Below, piece after piece: positions 54,826-64,000 of a DNA stretch of 64,000 nt (within the stretch, counting starts at the first letter, position 1; each line of letters opens with the position of its first letter). The position numbers and the translations under genes are program-made. Below the pieces are notes generated by a model. That model saw only the letters and a program-made list of their open reading frames with translations. It had not been told where the DNA came from and searched no databases. Origin of the DNA: Acholoe squamosa (taxonomy: Eukaryota; Annelida; Polychaeta; Phyllodocida; Polynoidae); assembly GCA_949317995.1 (NCBI GenBank), contig OX439046.1, positions 34,198,002 to 34,262,001 of the forward strand. The letters are read 5' to 3'.

Positions 54826-56383
54826 ACTTGCTTGACACAAAATTTTAAAATTGCATATAGCCCTGTATCATGAGTTTGATGCAACTTTTAAATCCAGGAG
54901 AGTCCAGAGGGGGTCAGAGCTAAATTAGGGATATGTATATATGCAACCATATTTGTATAATATAGGTATGGGTGCATAAATACGTGCTTGGTTACCATGG
55001 GAGCCATGTAAACATGCCATGTAGGCCTCTGTCCCCTTCCCAACCACTTTTTTTCATGCTACTTGGAATAAAATATTTTTTGCCTCATAGAAAATTTCTT
55101 TATGTTAAATTGAGGCAATTAAAGCATATTTCGAGGTAGTCATAGCGATTTCTCTTATCTCTTAAAAGAGTAAGGCCCCTACGCGCCCTAATTTTGATTT
55201 GAAACCCTTTTTTAAATGAAAATATTTCCCAACTTTGCCAATCTCTTGTTATTGATCAAATATGTGTGACATCATATTTCCAGTTTTATATGTAACCCAG
55301 ATCCCTTACCTCCAAGACCTATTCAGGGCTATGGCATACTTAAGATATTTCATTACTTGATATGGGAAAAACTGAGTGATGTAAAGTGGTTGGGAACGGG
55401 ACAAAAGTGGTTCGCAGGGATATTGCCAGGGCCGCGCCCTGCGCCATAGGTGCATTTATGCCCAAAATGGCGCATTAAATGGACCATATTATGCGCCATA
55501 TGGCGCATCCCTTTTCCCCTGATATGGGGCTTTCAAAAACTGAAAGAATTTGGTAAAAATTCCTATTAGAAACAGAGTTATTGAGCAAAATGTCCCATGA
55601 TATAATTGTTAAATCTTTAGGTCCAAAATCGTAATAAAATCTCTTCAAATTCATGGATAAAACGTCAAAAATGCATAGTTAAAATGATAAAAAATCGTTG
55701 CTATACCATGTTCACTCTACTCAACAGCTACCGCGAATGAACCAATTCCAAAAGTTGGTTGGTTTTATAGTAGACCCCCTCTTTGCCATGGCGACATGAT
55801 GTCATCAGGTGACATGGATACCTGGTAACATGGATACCTCTTGCTGTCAACAGATTTGATTTGTTGACATGGGAGAGGTGGGAAATAGGCCCATTGTGGG
55901 TGCTATTAATGAGGGAAGCGGTTTCATCATGTGAATCCTCAGGCTGTATATGAGTTTAAAAATAAAAAAGTGGGGACAAGGTGTCTTCCACTGTCAATTA
56001 AACAGGCGGTGCCCAAAAACACTGGTGTTGTGGGTCTTATTATAATTATTTGACTATGACAGCAGGCTTATCAAGGTGTCAAAAAATTATTTAAATAAGT
56101 TTCAGCAAAATTCAGGGGATGTTGATTTAAAAAGTAATTCAAACCCACCGCTGTTGCTAGGCAACGTCGGGTCAATTTGTCAGGAATGATAAAAATGATT
56201 TTTACAGTGGTGTGAAAAATCTCATGATCTATTTTTCTGGAGTATGGGTCCAAAAAAATAAAGCATGTAAGCCAGGCTCATGTCCATGTGGTGGCTTAAA
56301 GAGGGAGGTGTGCCGGCCCACTGGGGGGCGTTACACTACTGATAATTTAGTCAGGGTGACTAAGCGTGAGTTTATTCTAAAAA

Positions 56384-57493
56384 TTTGTTTAACGTGACTA
56401 GGACAAGCAAAGTCACCCCCCGCCGGAGCTGGGGATGTCAGGTAAATCTTGGAGCATCCATGACATTCATCCCCACTGGGGAGATGGTATGGAGGCGATG
56501 AATCCAATTCATTTCAATGAGATCCCTCAAGTATTTTGATTTTTTGCCACGTTGGGGGGTCAAAAACAAAGTCCAAAACGTTTAGTTCCAGAGATAGGGT
56601 CTCTGTCACTTTGGGGTCACCATGACCTGGCGTGTTGAAATGTCTCGCAATTTCATGGTCCAGGTCATTATTGGTGATCCGTCCAAAGTGCACACCGATT
56701 CGGGTTTTGAGGGGTCCCAGTGTTTGTCCAACATACTGGATGTTACACTTTGTACATGTAATGCAGTATATCAAGTTTGAGCTAGAGCAACAAACATTAT
56801 ATCTGCTAATGTATTTTCTACCGGTAGCAGAACACTTGATTCTGCCACTGGTATTTAATTTGGGGCAGTAGCGACAGGATTTAGGTCTGAGGCACCTGTG
56901 TGTGTTGGGCTTTGGGGTGGGTCGCGCTTCCAAAGGCCTGATTTTTGCCCTTACCAGGCTGTCCTTCAAACATTTCGGTTTCTTGAAGGCACCGATAAAG
57001 GGGATTCTGTGTATATTACGGGTTGTACATGATTTCCCCAATAAATCCCAATTATTCTGGACCAGAGCCTTAAGACCCCTAAAACCTGGGTTGTAGGTAG
57101 TACATAGGATATTTGGGAAATCTTCCACTTTTTTTAGTTTTGGTACTAAAAGTGTGGGACGATCCTGTCGGTAGGCCTTAAGGAAGGCCTCCCCCAGGAA
57201 GGGTAGTGGGTATCCTCGCCGGGCAAAGTTTAGCCCTTTAACGATACAGTGTTTGACAAACTCGTGACAGAGACCCTACCTCTGGAACTAAACGTTTTGG
57301 ACTTTGTTTTTGCCCCCCCCCCCACATGGCAAAAAATCAAAATACTTGAGGGATCTCATTGAAATGAATTGGATTCATCGCCTCCATACCATCTCCCCAG
57401 TGGGGATGAATGTCATGGATGCTCCAAGATTTACCTGACATCCCCAGCTCCGGCGGGGGGTGACTTTGCTTGTCCTAGTCACGTTAAACAAAA
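56384..57493. mobile_element. Penelope-like element, folded-back fragment
   Basis: The 3' end of a Penelope-like element occurs twice in inverted orientation: left arm 56384-56615, right arm 57262-57493. Outer ends are TTTGTTTAACGTGAC and its complement. The left arm is continuous with the main minus-strand ORF. The right arm carries the last codons of the same ORF on the plus strand (L-E-L-N-V-L-D-F-V-F). Inverted partial copies are characteristic of Penelope insertions. Confidence 0.85.
56514..57262 (-). CDS. Penelope-like element: C-terminal RT extension and GIY-YIG-type endonuclease, partial
   Basis: Minus-strand frame open from about 57262 to the TGA/TAA side at 56514 (204 codons from the first in-frame Met at 57128). 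It begins in the region after the RT core (R-G-Y-P-L-P-F, then R-P-T-L-L-V-P-K). It continues through a Cys cluster (C-R-Y-C-P...C-S-A-T-G) to N-L-I-Y-C-I-T-C and I-Q-Y-V-G-Q-T with T-R-I-G-V-H-F and I-A-R-H-F-N. This is the GIY-YIG-like endonuclease arrangement of endonuclease-positive Penelope elements. The RT catalytic core is missing because the copy folds back at about 57262. Non-functional fragment. Confidence 0.85.
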
Positions 57494-57512
57494 ATGCATA
57501 GTTAGATAGTTA

Positions 57513-58028
57513 GGGAGGGAGGGAGGGAGGGAGGGAGGGAGGGAGGGAGGGAGGGAGGGAGGGAGGGAGGGAGGGAGGGAGGGAGGGAGGGAGGGAGGGA
57601 GGGAGGGAGGGAGGGAGGGAGGGAGGGAGGGAGGGAGGGAGGGAGGGAGGGAGGGAGGGAGGGAGGGAGGGAGGGAGGGAGGGAGGGAGGGAGGGAGGGA
57701 GGGAGGGAGGGAGGGAGGGAGGGAGGGAGGGAGGGAGGGAGGGAGGGAGGGAGGGAGGGAGGGAGGGAGGGAGGGAGGGAGGGAGGGAGGGAGGGAGGGA
57801 GGGAGGGAGGGAGGGAGGGAGGGAGGGAGGGAGGGAGGGAGGGAGGGAGGGAGGGAGGGAGGGAGGGAGGGAGGGAGGGAGGGAGGGAGGGAGGGAGGGA
57901 GGGAGGGAGGGAGGGAGGGAGGGAGGGAGGGAGGGAGGGAGGGAGGGAGGGAGGGAGGGAGGGAGGGAGGGAGGGAGGGAGGGAGGGAGGGAGGGAGGGA
58001 GGGAGGGAGGGAGGGAGGGAGGGAGGGG
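57513..58028 (+). repeat. (GGGA)n tract, ~129 units, apparently uninterrupted
   Basis: About 516 bp of GGGA with no visible interruption. All purine on the plus strand. It starts 20 bp after the Penelope fragment, inside the hAT-like element, and is followed by AAAATTTTTTTTT. Confidence 0.98.
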
Positions 58029-58119
58029 AAAATTTTTTTTTTAGTAAAAATTTTTTATTTGTCGCCTTGAATTTGTCATCACGTTCTAGGATTCAATGAT
58101 TGGAAACCTATATTCTTGT

Positions 58120-58208
58120 GCTAAGAACTCAAGAAAAAATTTTCCCTTTCTCAAAAGAAATTTCACCAGGTCTCTGGACAGGAAACGAACATATTTTTAA
58201 GGGTGGCC
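58120..58208. repeat. Interspersed repeat shared with 17800-17897
   Basis: TCACCAGGTCTCTGGACAGG...CATATTTTTAAGGGTGGCC, same family as at 17.8 kb. Confidence 0.6.
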
Positions 58209-58771
58209 TCGGCGCTACGCACAGCCCAGACCCGGCGCTGGGATATGCAAGTGCCTAGCTAGAGCTAAGGTGAAAGTGGTTCTGAAATCGCCATGACCAG
58301 ATGCAGCTAATTGAATAATAAAACATACAGTTTATTGGATATGAAATTTCATTATGGTAATGCTACATTAATGGATGGTCCCTTTGGTACTAAATTGAAG
58401 ATGCGGCTTACATACAGGGTATTACAGTATTTTACTTTCAGAAATTTTCATCCCTACTTCATGGCCCATTTTGTCTCTAAATGGCGCATTAATCTCTCCA
58501 AAAGTGTGCCATTGGCTCATGGGCAAAAATCCTGGCAATATCCCTGGTGGTTGGGAACAGGACCAAAATAGAAAATATACAAAATATGAGGTCTTCTCAA
58601 ATACATTGAGATATATTTCTGCTAATAGTTATTGTAAGGTTGGGGATTAGGCACTTGAGCCATTATGAGTTTCAGTAGTGGCAGAATTCTAAAACAAGAC
58701 ATTAGAAAGTGGTTGGGAACGGGACAGAAAGTGGTTGGGAACAGGACAAAAGTGGTTGGGAATGGGACATA

Positions 58772-59004
58772 CCGTAAACTCCCGCGTATAAGACACGTCC
58801 TCTACGCCAAACAAATGCCTTGTGCGTCTTATAGGATGTACTGAAATTGGGGGTGCGTCTTATACAAGGGGTAATTTTACTATAGAACAGTACTGGATTG
58901 ACAAAAATCACCCTTAAAATGTGCGTCTTATACGCGAAAATGCTTCTGCTGAGTTTGGGGTGCGTCCTATACGCGCAACGCGTCTTCTACGCTGGAGATT
59001 ACGG
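58772..59004. mobile_element. pogo-like MITE, complete (233 bp)
   Basis: Ends CCGTAAACTCCCGCGTATAA and ...GCTGGAGATTACGG, TA on both sides (58770-58771, 59005-59006). Inserted directly after a GTGGTTGGGAATGGGACA unit. Confidence 0.8.
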
Positions 59005-60570
59005 TAGTTATAACTGTGACCAGGATATTAGTCATTATATTGAGATGATTCTATGTAATAGGTTGGTTGGATGACAGAGGAGAGGAACTAAGGAGTGTTA
59101 CATTGAAAAAGAGTGTTTGGGAACGGGTCAGATAGTGGTTGGGAAGAGGACAATATCGGTACTGTCACTAGGATATCATTGATTATTTTGAGATGATTCT
59201 ATGTGACAACTGGGTGGTAGGACAGAGATTAGGGAATGGGTTGCTTTTAGAGTTTCACGAGTGGTTGAACTGAATTATGTTACATAGGAAAACAGTGACA
59301 AGAAGTGGTTGGGAACAGGACAAGAAGTGGTTGGGAACAGAACAAAGGTGGTCGGGAACAAAACATTATCAACACTGTGACCAGTATATCATTCATTCTA
59401 TTGAGATATATGAGTTTGTGGGAGGACAGTGGGAGATATTGAGTTCCATCTTAGTGAATATCATGAGTGGTAGAAATGAATGATTGTACATTAAGAAAAT
59501 GTGGTTGGGAACAGGACAACAAGTGGTTGGGAACAGGACAAAGGTGGTTGGGAACGGGACAGAATCAGCACAGTTACTGATATTTTAATGATTGTATTGA
59601 GTTAGTCCCATGTCATGAGTGGTTGTGAGAAAAAGGTAAGGAGTGAATAGTAGTCAGTGGGCATCATGTGTGGTAAAGCTGAATCAATGCCACTTATAAA
59701 AAGTGGTTGGGAATGGGACATAATGTGCCTTATTCCCAACTACCTTCATAAAATGACTTACCAGATCTATGGCATTATATCTCCCCCTACAGTAATGCAT
59801 ATGTAAAAAGTGTATGATTAGGTTAATATGATGCATAAAATGCAAATATTTAAATGTAAAAACTGTAGTAATCATGCAATGTTTTATTTCAAGTGGTTGG
59901 GAACAGGACAAGAGCACCATAATAAGTTGGGGAGATCTTGAGAAGAGATAAATAAGGAGACAGAGGGTAGAAATATTTAGTTCTCACCTCAGAAGTACAT
60001 GAATTTTCATAAAGTACCACTTCTGTAGCTTCAGGTATCTCTTTATTAGAGATATAGGGTCAACATTGATATTTTAAGGATTATTTTATGAAGTGGTTGG
60101 GAACGGGACTTTGCAACTTTCTTATATTCAGCTGTAACCTGATAAACAAATGGCTCAGCAAAATGTGCCAATGGGTGAAAATGTTAGCCAATGGTATAGA
60201 CAAACATATGAACACATAAAACCCTACATACATTGAATCTTTATATGTTTTCTATATCACACAAAACAGTAACAAGATGAAAAACGTGGAATTTGGGGCA
60301 TGTATGGCCCCTTTTTGACAAAAATATAACTTAGGAGTAGGGTAAACTATACATTTTGAGAAAGGATAAAACTAGTATGAACCCCTAGGCCAATAGAAAT
60401 GAAAGACATATATGAAGAGGATGAGCTAGAGTGACCAAGTGTGAAAGTGGTTGGGAACGGGATAAACTCAAAAGTTGCATTGAACTCATGATACATAGCC
60501 ATATACATTTGACTAAAAATCAAACTATAAATAACAATTATTTCCCCAATACTTGCACTCCTACTACTCC

Positions 60571-61038
60571 TGTGGTGGTCCCGCGTCGTCTTCGAGGTAC
60601 CTTCGTGGTCCTCGTGGGCGACGTCGAGAGCACCTCTATTACCCGACGCCTGGGGGCGCTGGAGTCCAGCGCCACGTCACCACTTGGTCACGTGGCCCTC
60701 GACTCCAGTGTATATAAGGCTGTTGTACGGCCTTCCTCAGGGTCAGTCCAGCCCCGACTGACCATCGTGAGCACTGGTTGGCGGCTGCCCGGCTACCATA
60801 TTCTAGTACTCCTCTGTGCTGCTGCACAGAGGAGGTGTATGTGGAATATCAACTGTAGACACTAGAAGGCCTAGTGTCAAACCTGATTTAGAGTTCAAAC
60901 TCTGCCACCTGTAACTGTGATCGAGAACGGCTGATGCCTATGTGTTATTAGACAATAAAGTTTTAACTGGAACCTGAATAGTTGTTCTTCGTTGTTTATC
61001 GAAAGATTCGATTGAACATCGAGGGGTAGAACACTACA
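60571..61038 (+). repeat. 5' LTR of Gypsy element C (468 bp)
   Basis: Starts TGTGGTGGTCCC and ends ...ACACTACA (near-inverted TG...CA ends). Contains a TATA box (TGTATATAAGGC, about 60708-60719) and a poly(A) signal AATAAA (about 60954-60959). Within the U3-like part there are short inverted sequences around CTGGAGTCCAGCG. The partner LTR lies beyond the right edge. Confidence 0.8.
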
Positions 61039-61039
61039 C

Positions 61040-61057
61040 TGGTGCCGTGACCAGTTG
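61040..61057 (+). promoter_or_regulatory. Primer-binding site of Gypsy element C
   Basis: TGGTGCCGTGACCAGTTG begins one base after the LTR end. TGG is the complement of the tRNA CCA end. I cannot name the primer tRNA with confidence. Confidence 0.65.
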
Positions 61058-61098
61058 TTAACTTTAGTCCGCATAGGTACTGCGAGCTTAAGTTCGAC

Positions 61099-63318
61099 AT
61101 GCAGGGTCACTTGGATGAAGGTGATGACCCCAATCACCAACATCAAGTGACTACAGGCCCGTTAGTGGATAGAAATGATCCACTAATCGGTGGTGGTTTG
61201 AACCACACTCTGATATTAGGTCCATCGTCTGACCCGTTGGGCCTGTATCAAAGAAGCCGACTACTCAATTGGCGAGTATCGACTCAACTCTCTCCGGCGG
61301 CTGAGAACTTCTTGAGGACACAGAGTTTGTCCTATGTAGAAAAATCAGCCTCGCCCGTGGGAACTCCAATGGGCCTTGGCAGTTGGTCCTTCGAGGGTCC
61401 CTCGCCCGTGTCGATACAAGGAAGTATTGACAGTGGCAGGGGACTCAACGAGGAGTTGCTGCAAGAGCAGCAACGCCAACTGCGCCAGGGTCGCCAGCAG
61501 TTGGATGCTCTCGCGAGTAACACCACGAAAGCTCAGGAGAAGAGTACAGAAATAGAGCTGAAATTGGAACAGCTTAGGCAGCAAGCGCTAGAGGCTTCGA
61601 ACAAGACTCAGATCGCGAATAGAGAACTTACTGATCTTCAGGAGAAGGTCAAGCAGCTCTCTAGCGAAAAGGAGTCCTTGCTTGCAACGAAGTCGGAGAT
61701 CGAGCGTAGTCGGTTGACAGCAATGGATTGTCAATCCCTAAAAGCGAAGATCGATCGCCTTGCTACTAGCCGCCGAGAATGTGTCGAGAGAGCTCGAAAC
61801 GATTTTCGGGATGCCCAACACGAGCAGACGTCCCTTAAACATAAGTTGAAACTACAAGAAGTAGAAAAGACTATGTTGGAGGAACAACTGCAAGAGTTGC
61901 GGCATGAGTTGAACCAACAATCAGCCGAGCATACTAAAGAAGTAGCTGAGCACCTAACGGCTAATGAAAAGCAGGTGAAACAGCTACGTCAGGAACGGGA
62001 GTCGTTACTCTGTCAGATGCAAGCTGACGAGGATGCTCGAGCCAGGGACGAGGCAGAAATGCGTCGTCGCTGTGAGGAACGAATCGAACACGCAAACAAA
62101 ATGGCGGAATATCAGGTTCTAATGGAACAAAAAGCGAGGCACGAGGCCGAGCTTAATTCCTTGAAGTCTGAATCCCTAGTAGCCCAATCACTGAAAGATC
62201 AGAAGGATTCGGATACTCTGGGAGCCATGCGTGGAGAAATCGATGAGCTCCGACGAGAGATATTGTCTCGCAGGAAGGCTGATGAAGCCAGGGTTAATAA
62301 AGAAGTTCGTGATGAACTCGCACTCGAGGAACGTCTGAAGGAGCAGACGGAATCGAAATTGCGTGCCGCTAGACTTCAAGATAAGCAACAAAGAAGTGAA
62401 TGCAGCACTACTAGAGTTGCTACTCAAGAGGACCTAGTCGAAAACCCTGACTACAGAGAGTGGCTTGATCGTGCCATGAAGGAGGTCAAGCAGCTCTTTG
62501 CCATCAGCGAGCAACGAGATCTCTCGAAGCCCGAACATACCCGCCTGGAATTCCTAGTGTCGGAATTAAGACAGGCGGAACGTTCAAAACAGCAGGCTGA
62601 GATAGATAGAATGGTGGGGGCAATCGACGACATCTCGAAAGTTGATTCGAGGTCACGTCGGACCCAACCTGTTCCTTCGATGCCACGCACCGATGGTCTA
62701 AGTGGAGTGATCGGACAGTTCTCGACCCCTACCACGACCCAACAACATGTTGATCCACCCAAATATAGGGATATCAGATTCGAGGCTTCGCGCCTGAGTG
62801 ACGCCGATTCTGGTAATCCCTGGGGGATGAATCATAGTCGTGCAGACACGACTATGAGAAACATGGGGATGGACCATCAAATACCTAGAAGAGGTACAAC
62901 ATTCGCTCTTGATCAGGTCAGGAGATCAAGCAGAATGTTTGAAAATACCTCTATCGGGCATGAACCAGCCCGAACTAGGTCAGTCGAGTGCCCTCCATTT
63001 ACATGGAAGGACGATTGGCTCCGTTGGTACCACGGATTCAATCACGTCCGTCGAGTAAATGTATGGACCTCGAGTATGGCATTAGCTCAACTCCTCATGT
63101 TACTCCAGAATGGCCCTGCAGCTGATACTGTGTGGCTATGGGAGGAGCATGGAGATGGGACTTTGGATGGACTGGTCGACATGGTAACGGAAGCCATGAC
63201 TTCTAGCCTTCAAGATCCCATTGTCACAATGGAGAAGAGACGCCAAGGCAAGAACGAAAGCATTAGAGCCTATGGCTTTGCTTTGAGACGTCTTGCCGGC
63301 GATGCCTATCCAGGTTGA
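61099..63318 (+). CDS. gag: Gypsy element C: gag (first part), frameshifted
   Basis: ATG 61099 (M-Q-G-H-L-D-E-G), about 60 bp after the LTR, so the start is well placed. Residues ~115-470 form a long coiled coil, rich in Gln/Glu/Lys heptads. After a basic linker comes a capsid-like domain (about 650-739) with W-L-R-W-Y-H-G-F, then A-D-T-V-W-L-W and M-E-K-R-R-Q-G. The frame ends at TGA 63316-63318 in the middle of this domain. Homology resumes immediately in the +1 frame at 63293-63853, so a one-base indel near 63305-63316 has broken gag. A coiled coil this long is unusual for Gypsy Gag and probably drives multimerisation. Confidence 0.8.
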   Translation: MQGHLDEGDDPNHQHQVTTGPLVDRNDPLIGGGLNHTLILGPSSDPLGLYQRSRLLNWRVSTQLSPAAENFLRTQSLSYVEKSASPVGTPMGLGSWSFEGPSPVSIQGSIDSGRGLNEELLQEQQRQLRQGRQQLDALASNTTKAQEKSTEIELKLEQLRQQALEASNKTQIANRELTDLQEKVKQLSSEKESLLATKSEIERSRLTAMDCQSLKAKIDRLATSRRECVERARNDFRDAQHEQTSLKHKLKLQEVEKTMLEEQLQELRHELNQQSAEHTKEVAEHLTANEKQVKQLRQERESLLCQMQADEDARARDEAEMRRRCEERIEHANKMAEYQVLMEQKARHEAELNSLKSESLVAQSLKDQKDSDTLGAMRGEIDELRREILSRRKADEARVNKEVRDELALEERLKEQTESKLRAARLQDKQQRSECSTTRVATQEDLVENPDYREWLDRAMKEVKQLFAISEQRDLSKPEHTRLEFLVSELRQAERSKQQAEIDRMVGAIDDISKVDSRSRRTQPVPSMPRTDGLSGVIGQFSTPTTTQQHVDPPKYRDIRFEASRLSDADSGNPWGMNHSRADTTMRNMGMDHQIPRRGTTFALDQVRRSSRMFENTSIGHEPARTRSVECPPFTWKDDWLRWYHGFNHVRRVNVWTSSMALAQLLMLLQNGPAADTVWLWEEHGDGTLDGLVDMVTEAMTSSLQDPIVTMEKRRQGKNESIRAYGFALRRLAGDAYPG

Positions 63319-63853
63319 ATGGCTCATAACCAAAGTCAACCAGTTGTTCATAGGAGGATTGTATGACGTTGATTTACAACAAGACGTTCTTCGGGAGTGG
63401 CGCACTTACATGTCCCTCAAGGATCTCATGGACTTGGCAGACGAGTTGTTGCGGAAACGACAACTCCTGCCGAAGTTGGTGAATCCTACCTCGACAAATG
63501 CATTGTCGGCGTTGGCCGACGCCGCTTTGGTCGAGGAGGGACAGGGGGAAGTGTCCTCATACTCGAAGCCCGGGGCGGGGAGTAAGACTAAGAAAAGTCA
63601 GAAATCCGCTGGTAAATCGAAAACACCAAACAAGGCCTCCAAACCCAAGGTACAGGAACAGACCTTCTCGCTGAGTCAATTGAAGAATTTACTCAGGGTT
63701 ATCGAGGGAGGGGATGTCCCTGGTACTAGCTCGGAGAAGCCGAGTACCCCTCCGTCCGACGCCAAGTGTTGGAACTGCAAGAAGCAGGGGCATTTCGCAC
63801 GAACTTTCCCCGAGCCGATTAAAGGTCTACCACCTGACACGACGGAAAACTGA
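63293..63853 (+). pseudogene. gag: Gypsy element C: gag (second part), zinc knuckle damaged
   Basis: Continuation of gag after the frameshift: E-W-L-I-T-K-V-N-Q-L-F, a Lys/Ser/Pro-rich basic linker, then C-W-N-C-K-K-Q-G-H-F-A-R-T-F (about residue 159). The knuckle follows C-x2-C-x4-H-x4-C except that the last Cys is Phe (TTT). Stop TGA at 63851-63853. Only a short open stretch follows before the right edge, so pol is not visible. Confidence 0.75.
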
Positions 63854-64000
63854 GGCGGGCAGCTCGACGTGGCAATCGAGCTGCCCGACCATCGAAAAGC
63901 CAAGGTATCAGCACCTCTGGCACTCCTGATCAGACGACAGTAGATTCGAGGGAACTAGGTAAGGTCCCGGTAGGGCCGTCCCAGCCCTTTACCACAGCAG
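63854..64000 (+). other. Region after gag of element C, truncated by window edge
   Basis: Contains a small hairpin (GGGCAGCTCGA ... TCGAGCTGCCC, 63857-63886) just after the gag stop, a position where pol-recoding signals can lie. No protease motif yet at the edge. Confidence 0.3.

Larger units (their letters stand above)
55415..58546. mobile_element. hAT-like element, 3.1 kb, non-autonomous
   Basis: Ends CAGGGATATTGCCAGG and CCTGGCAATATCCCTG are a perfect 16-bp inverted pair. Flanks GTGGTTCG (55407-55414) and GTGGTTGG (58547-58554) are an 8-bp duplication with one mismatch, derived from the host GTGGTTGGGAAC motif. CAGGG ends with an 8-bp TSD fit hAT. Subterminal GGCGCAT words appear inverted near both ends. 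No hAT transposase; the interior has been filled by a Penelope fragment and a (GGGA)n tract. Confidence 0.8.
55031..60462. repeat. Dispersed array of the GTGGTTGGGAACGGGACA motif
   Basis: At least 17 copies of an ~18-bp G-rich word: 55031-55050 (inverted), 55385, 55407 (partial), 58547, 58708, 58730, 58751, 59112, 59134, 59304, 59326, 59347, 59501, 59522, 59543, 59702, 59892, 60092, 60446. They occur singly or in groups of two or three at ~21-bp spacing. Between 59.0 and 59.7 kb they sit in larger diverged units of about 150-215 bp that also share GATATCATT-ATTATATTGAGATGATTCT. Confidence 0.85.

Overview
The window looks like transposon-rich intergenic and intronic DNA of an invertebrate animal genome, probably a marine species. 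I base this on AT-rich background, introns with GT-AG borders, Metaviridae (Gypsy) LTR retrotransposons, several LINEs, a Penelope-like element, tRNA-like SINEs and many TIR/MITE families. Nothing prokaryotic is present. I cannot name the species.

Layout. 1-4.8 kb: a Gypsy element on the minus strand whose pol runs off the left edge (pol start, gag, probable LTR). 5.6-16.1 kb: a GC-rich Gypsy element on the plus strand with an intact 1,815-codon gag-pol frame. Its 5' gag region carries an exact-looking 1,333-bp tandem duplication, and extra Cys-rich ORFs follow integrase. 16.9-17.5 kb: an orphan 3' LTR with its polypurine tract, from another element. 18.4-24.0 kb: the only host gene I can support, a minus-strand gene with at least eight phase-compatible exons; it resembles extracellular parts of CatSper auxiliary subunits, but that name is tentative. 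25-31.6 kb: MITEs, SINEs and short tandem repeats. 32.6-35.4 kb: a decayed LINE on the plus strand. 35.6-43.7 kb: a block duplicated from 25.4 kb, SINE and hairpin sequence, a 2.5-kb TTAA-flanked element and a 0.9-kb CCCA...TGGG element. 43.8-47.2 kb: a second LINE on the minus strand, broken by a SINE and a Harbinger-like MITE. 47.3-52.1 kb: a four-level nest (Harbinger MITE > Harbinger MITE > 4.1-kb long-TIR element > LINE fragment). 52.3-54.6 kb: a broken coiled-coil ORF cut by another MITE. 55.0-60.5 kb: a dispersed array of a GTGGTTGGGAACGGGACA motif, interrupted by a 3.1-kb hAT-like element that itself holds a folded-back Penelope fragment and a 516-bp (GGGA)n tract. 60.6 kb to the right edge: the 5' LTR, primer site and frameshifted gag of a third Gypsy element.

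The strongest results are transposition histories that can be read inside the window. Several insertions have target-site duplications, and several have a related unoccupied site elsewhere in the same window. These define a 2-bp-TSD MITE family with CCCA...TGGG ends, an 8-bp-TSD long-TIR element, TA-flanked pogo-like MITEs and a SINE-like family with (ACTC)n tails. All family names come from motif recognition and were not searched against a database.
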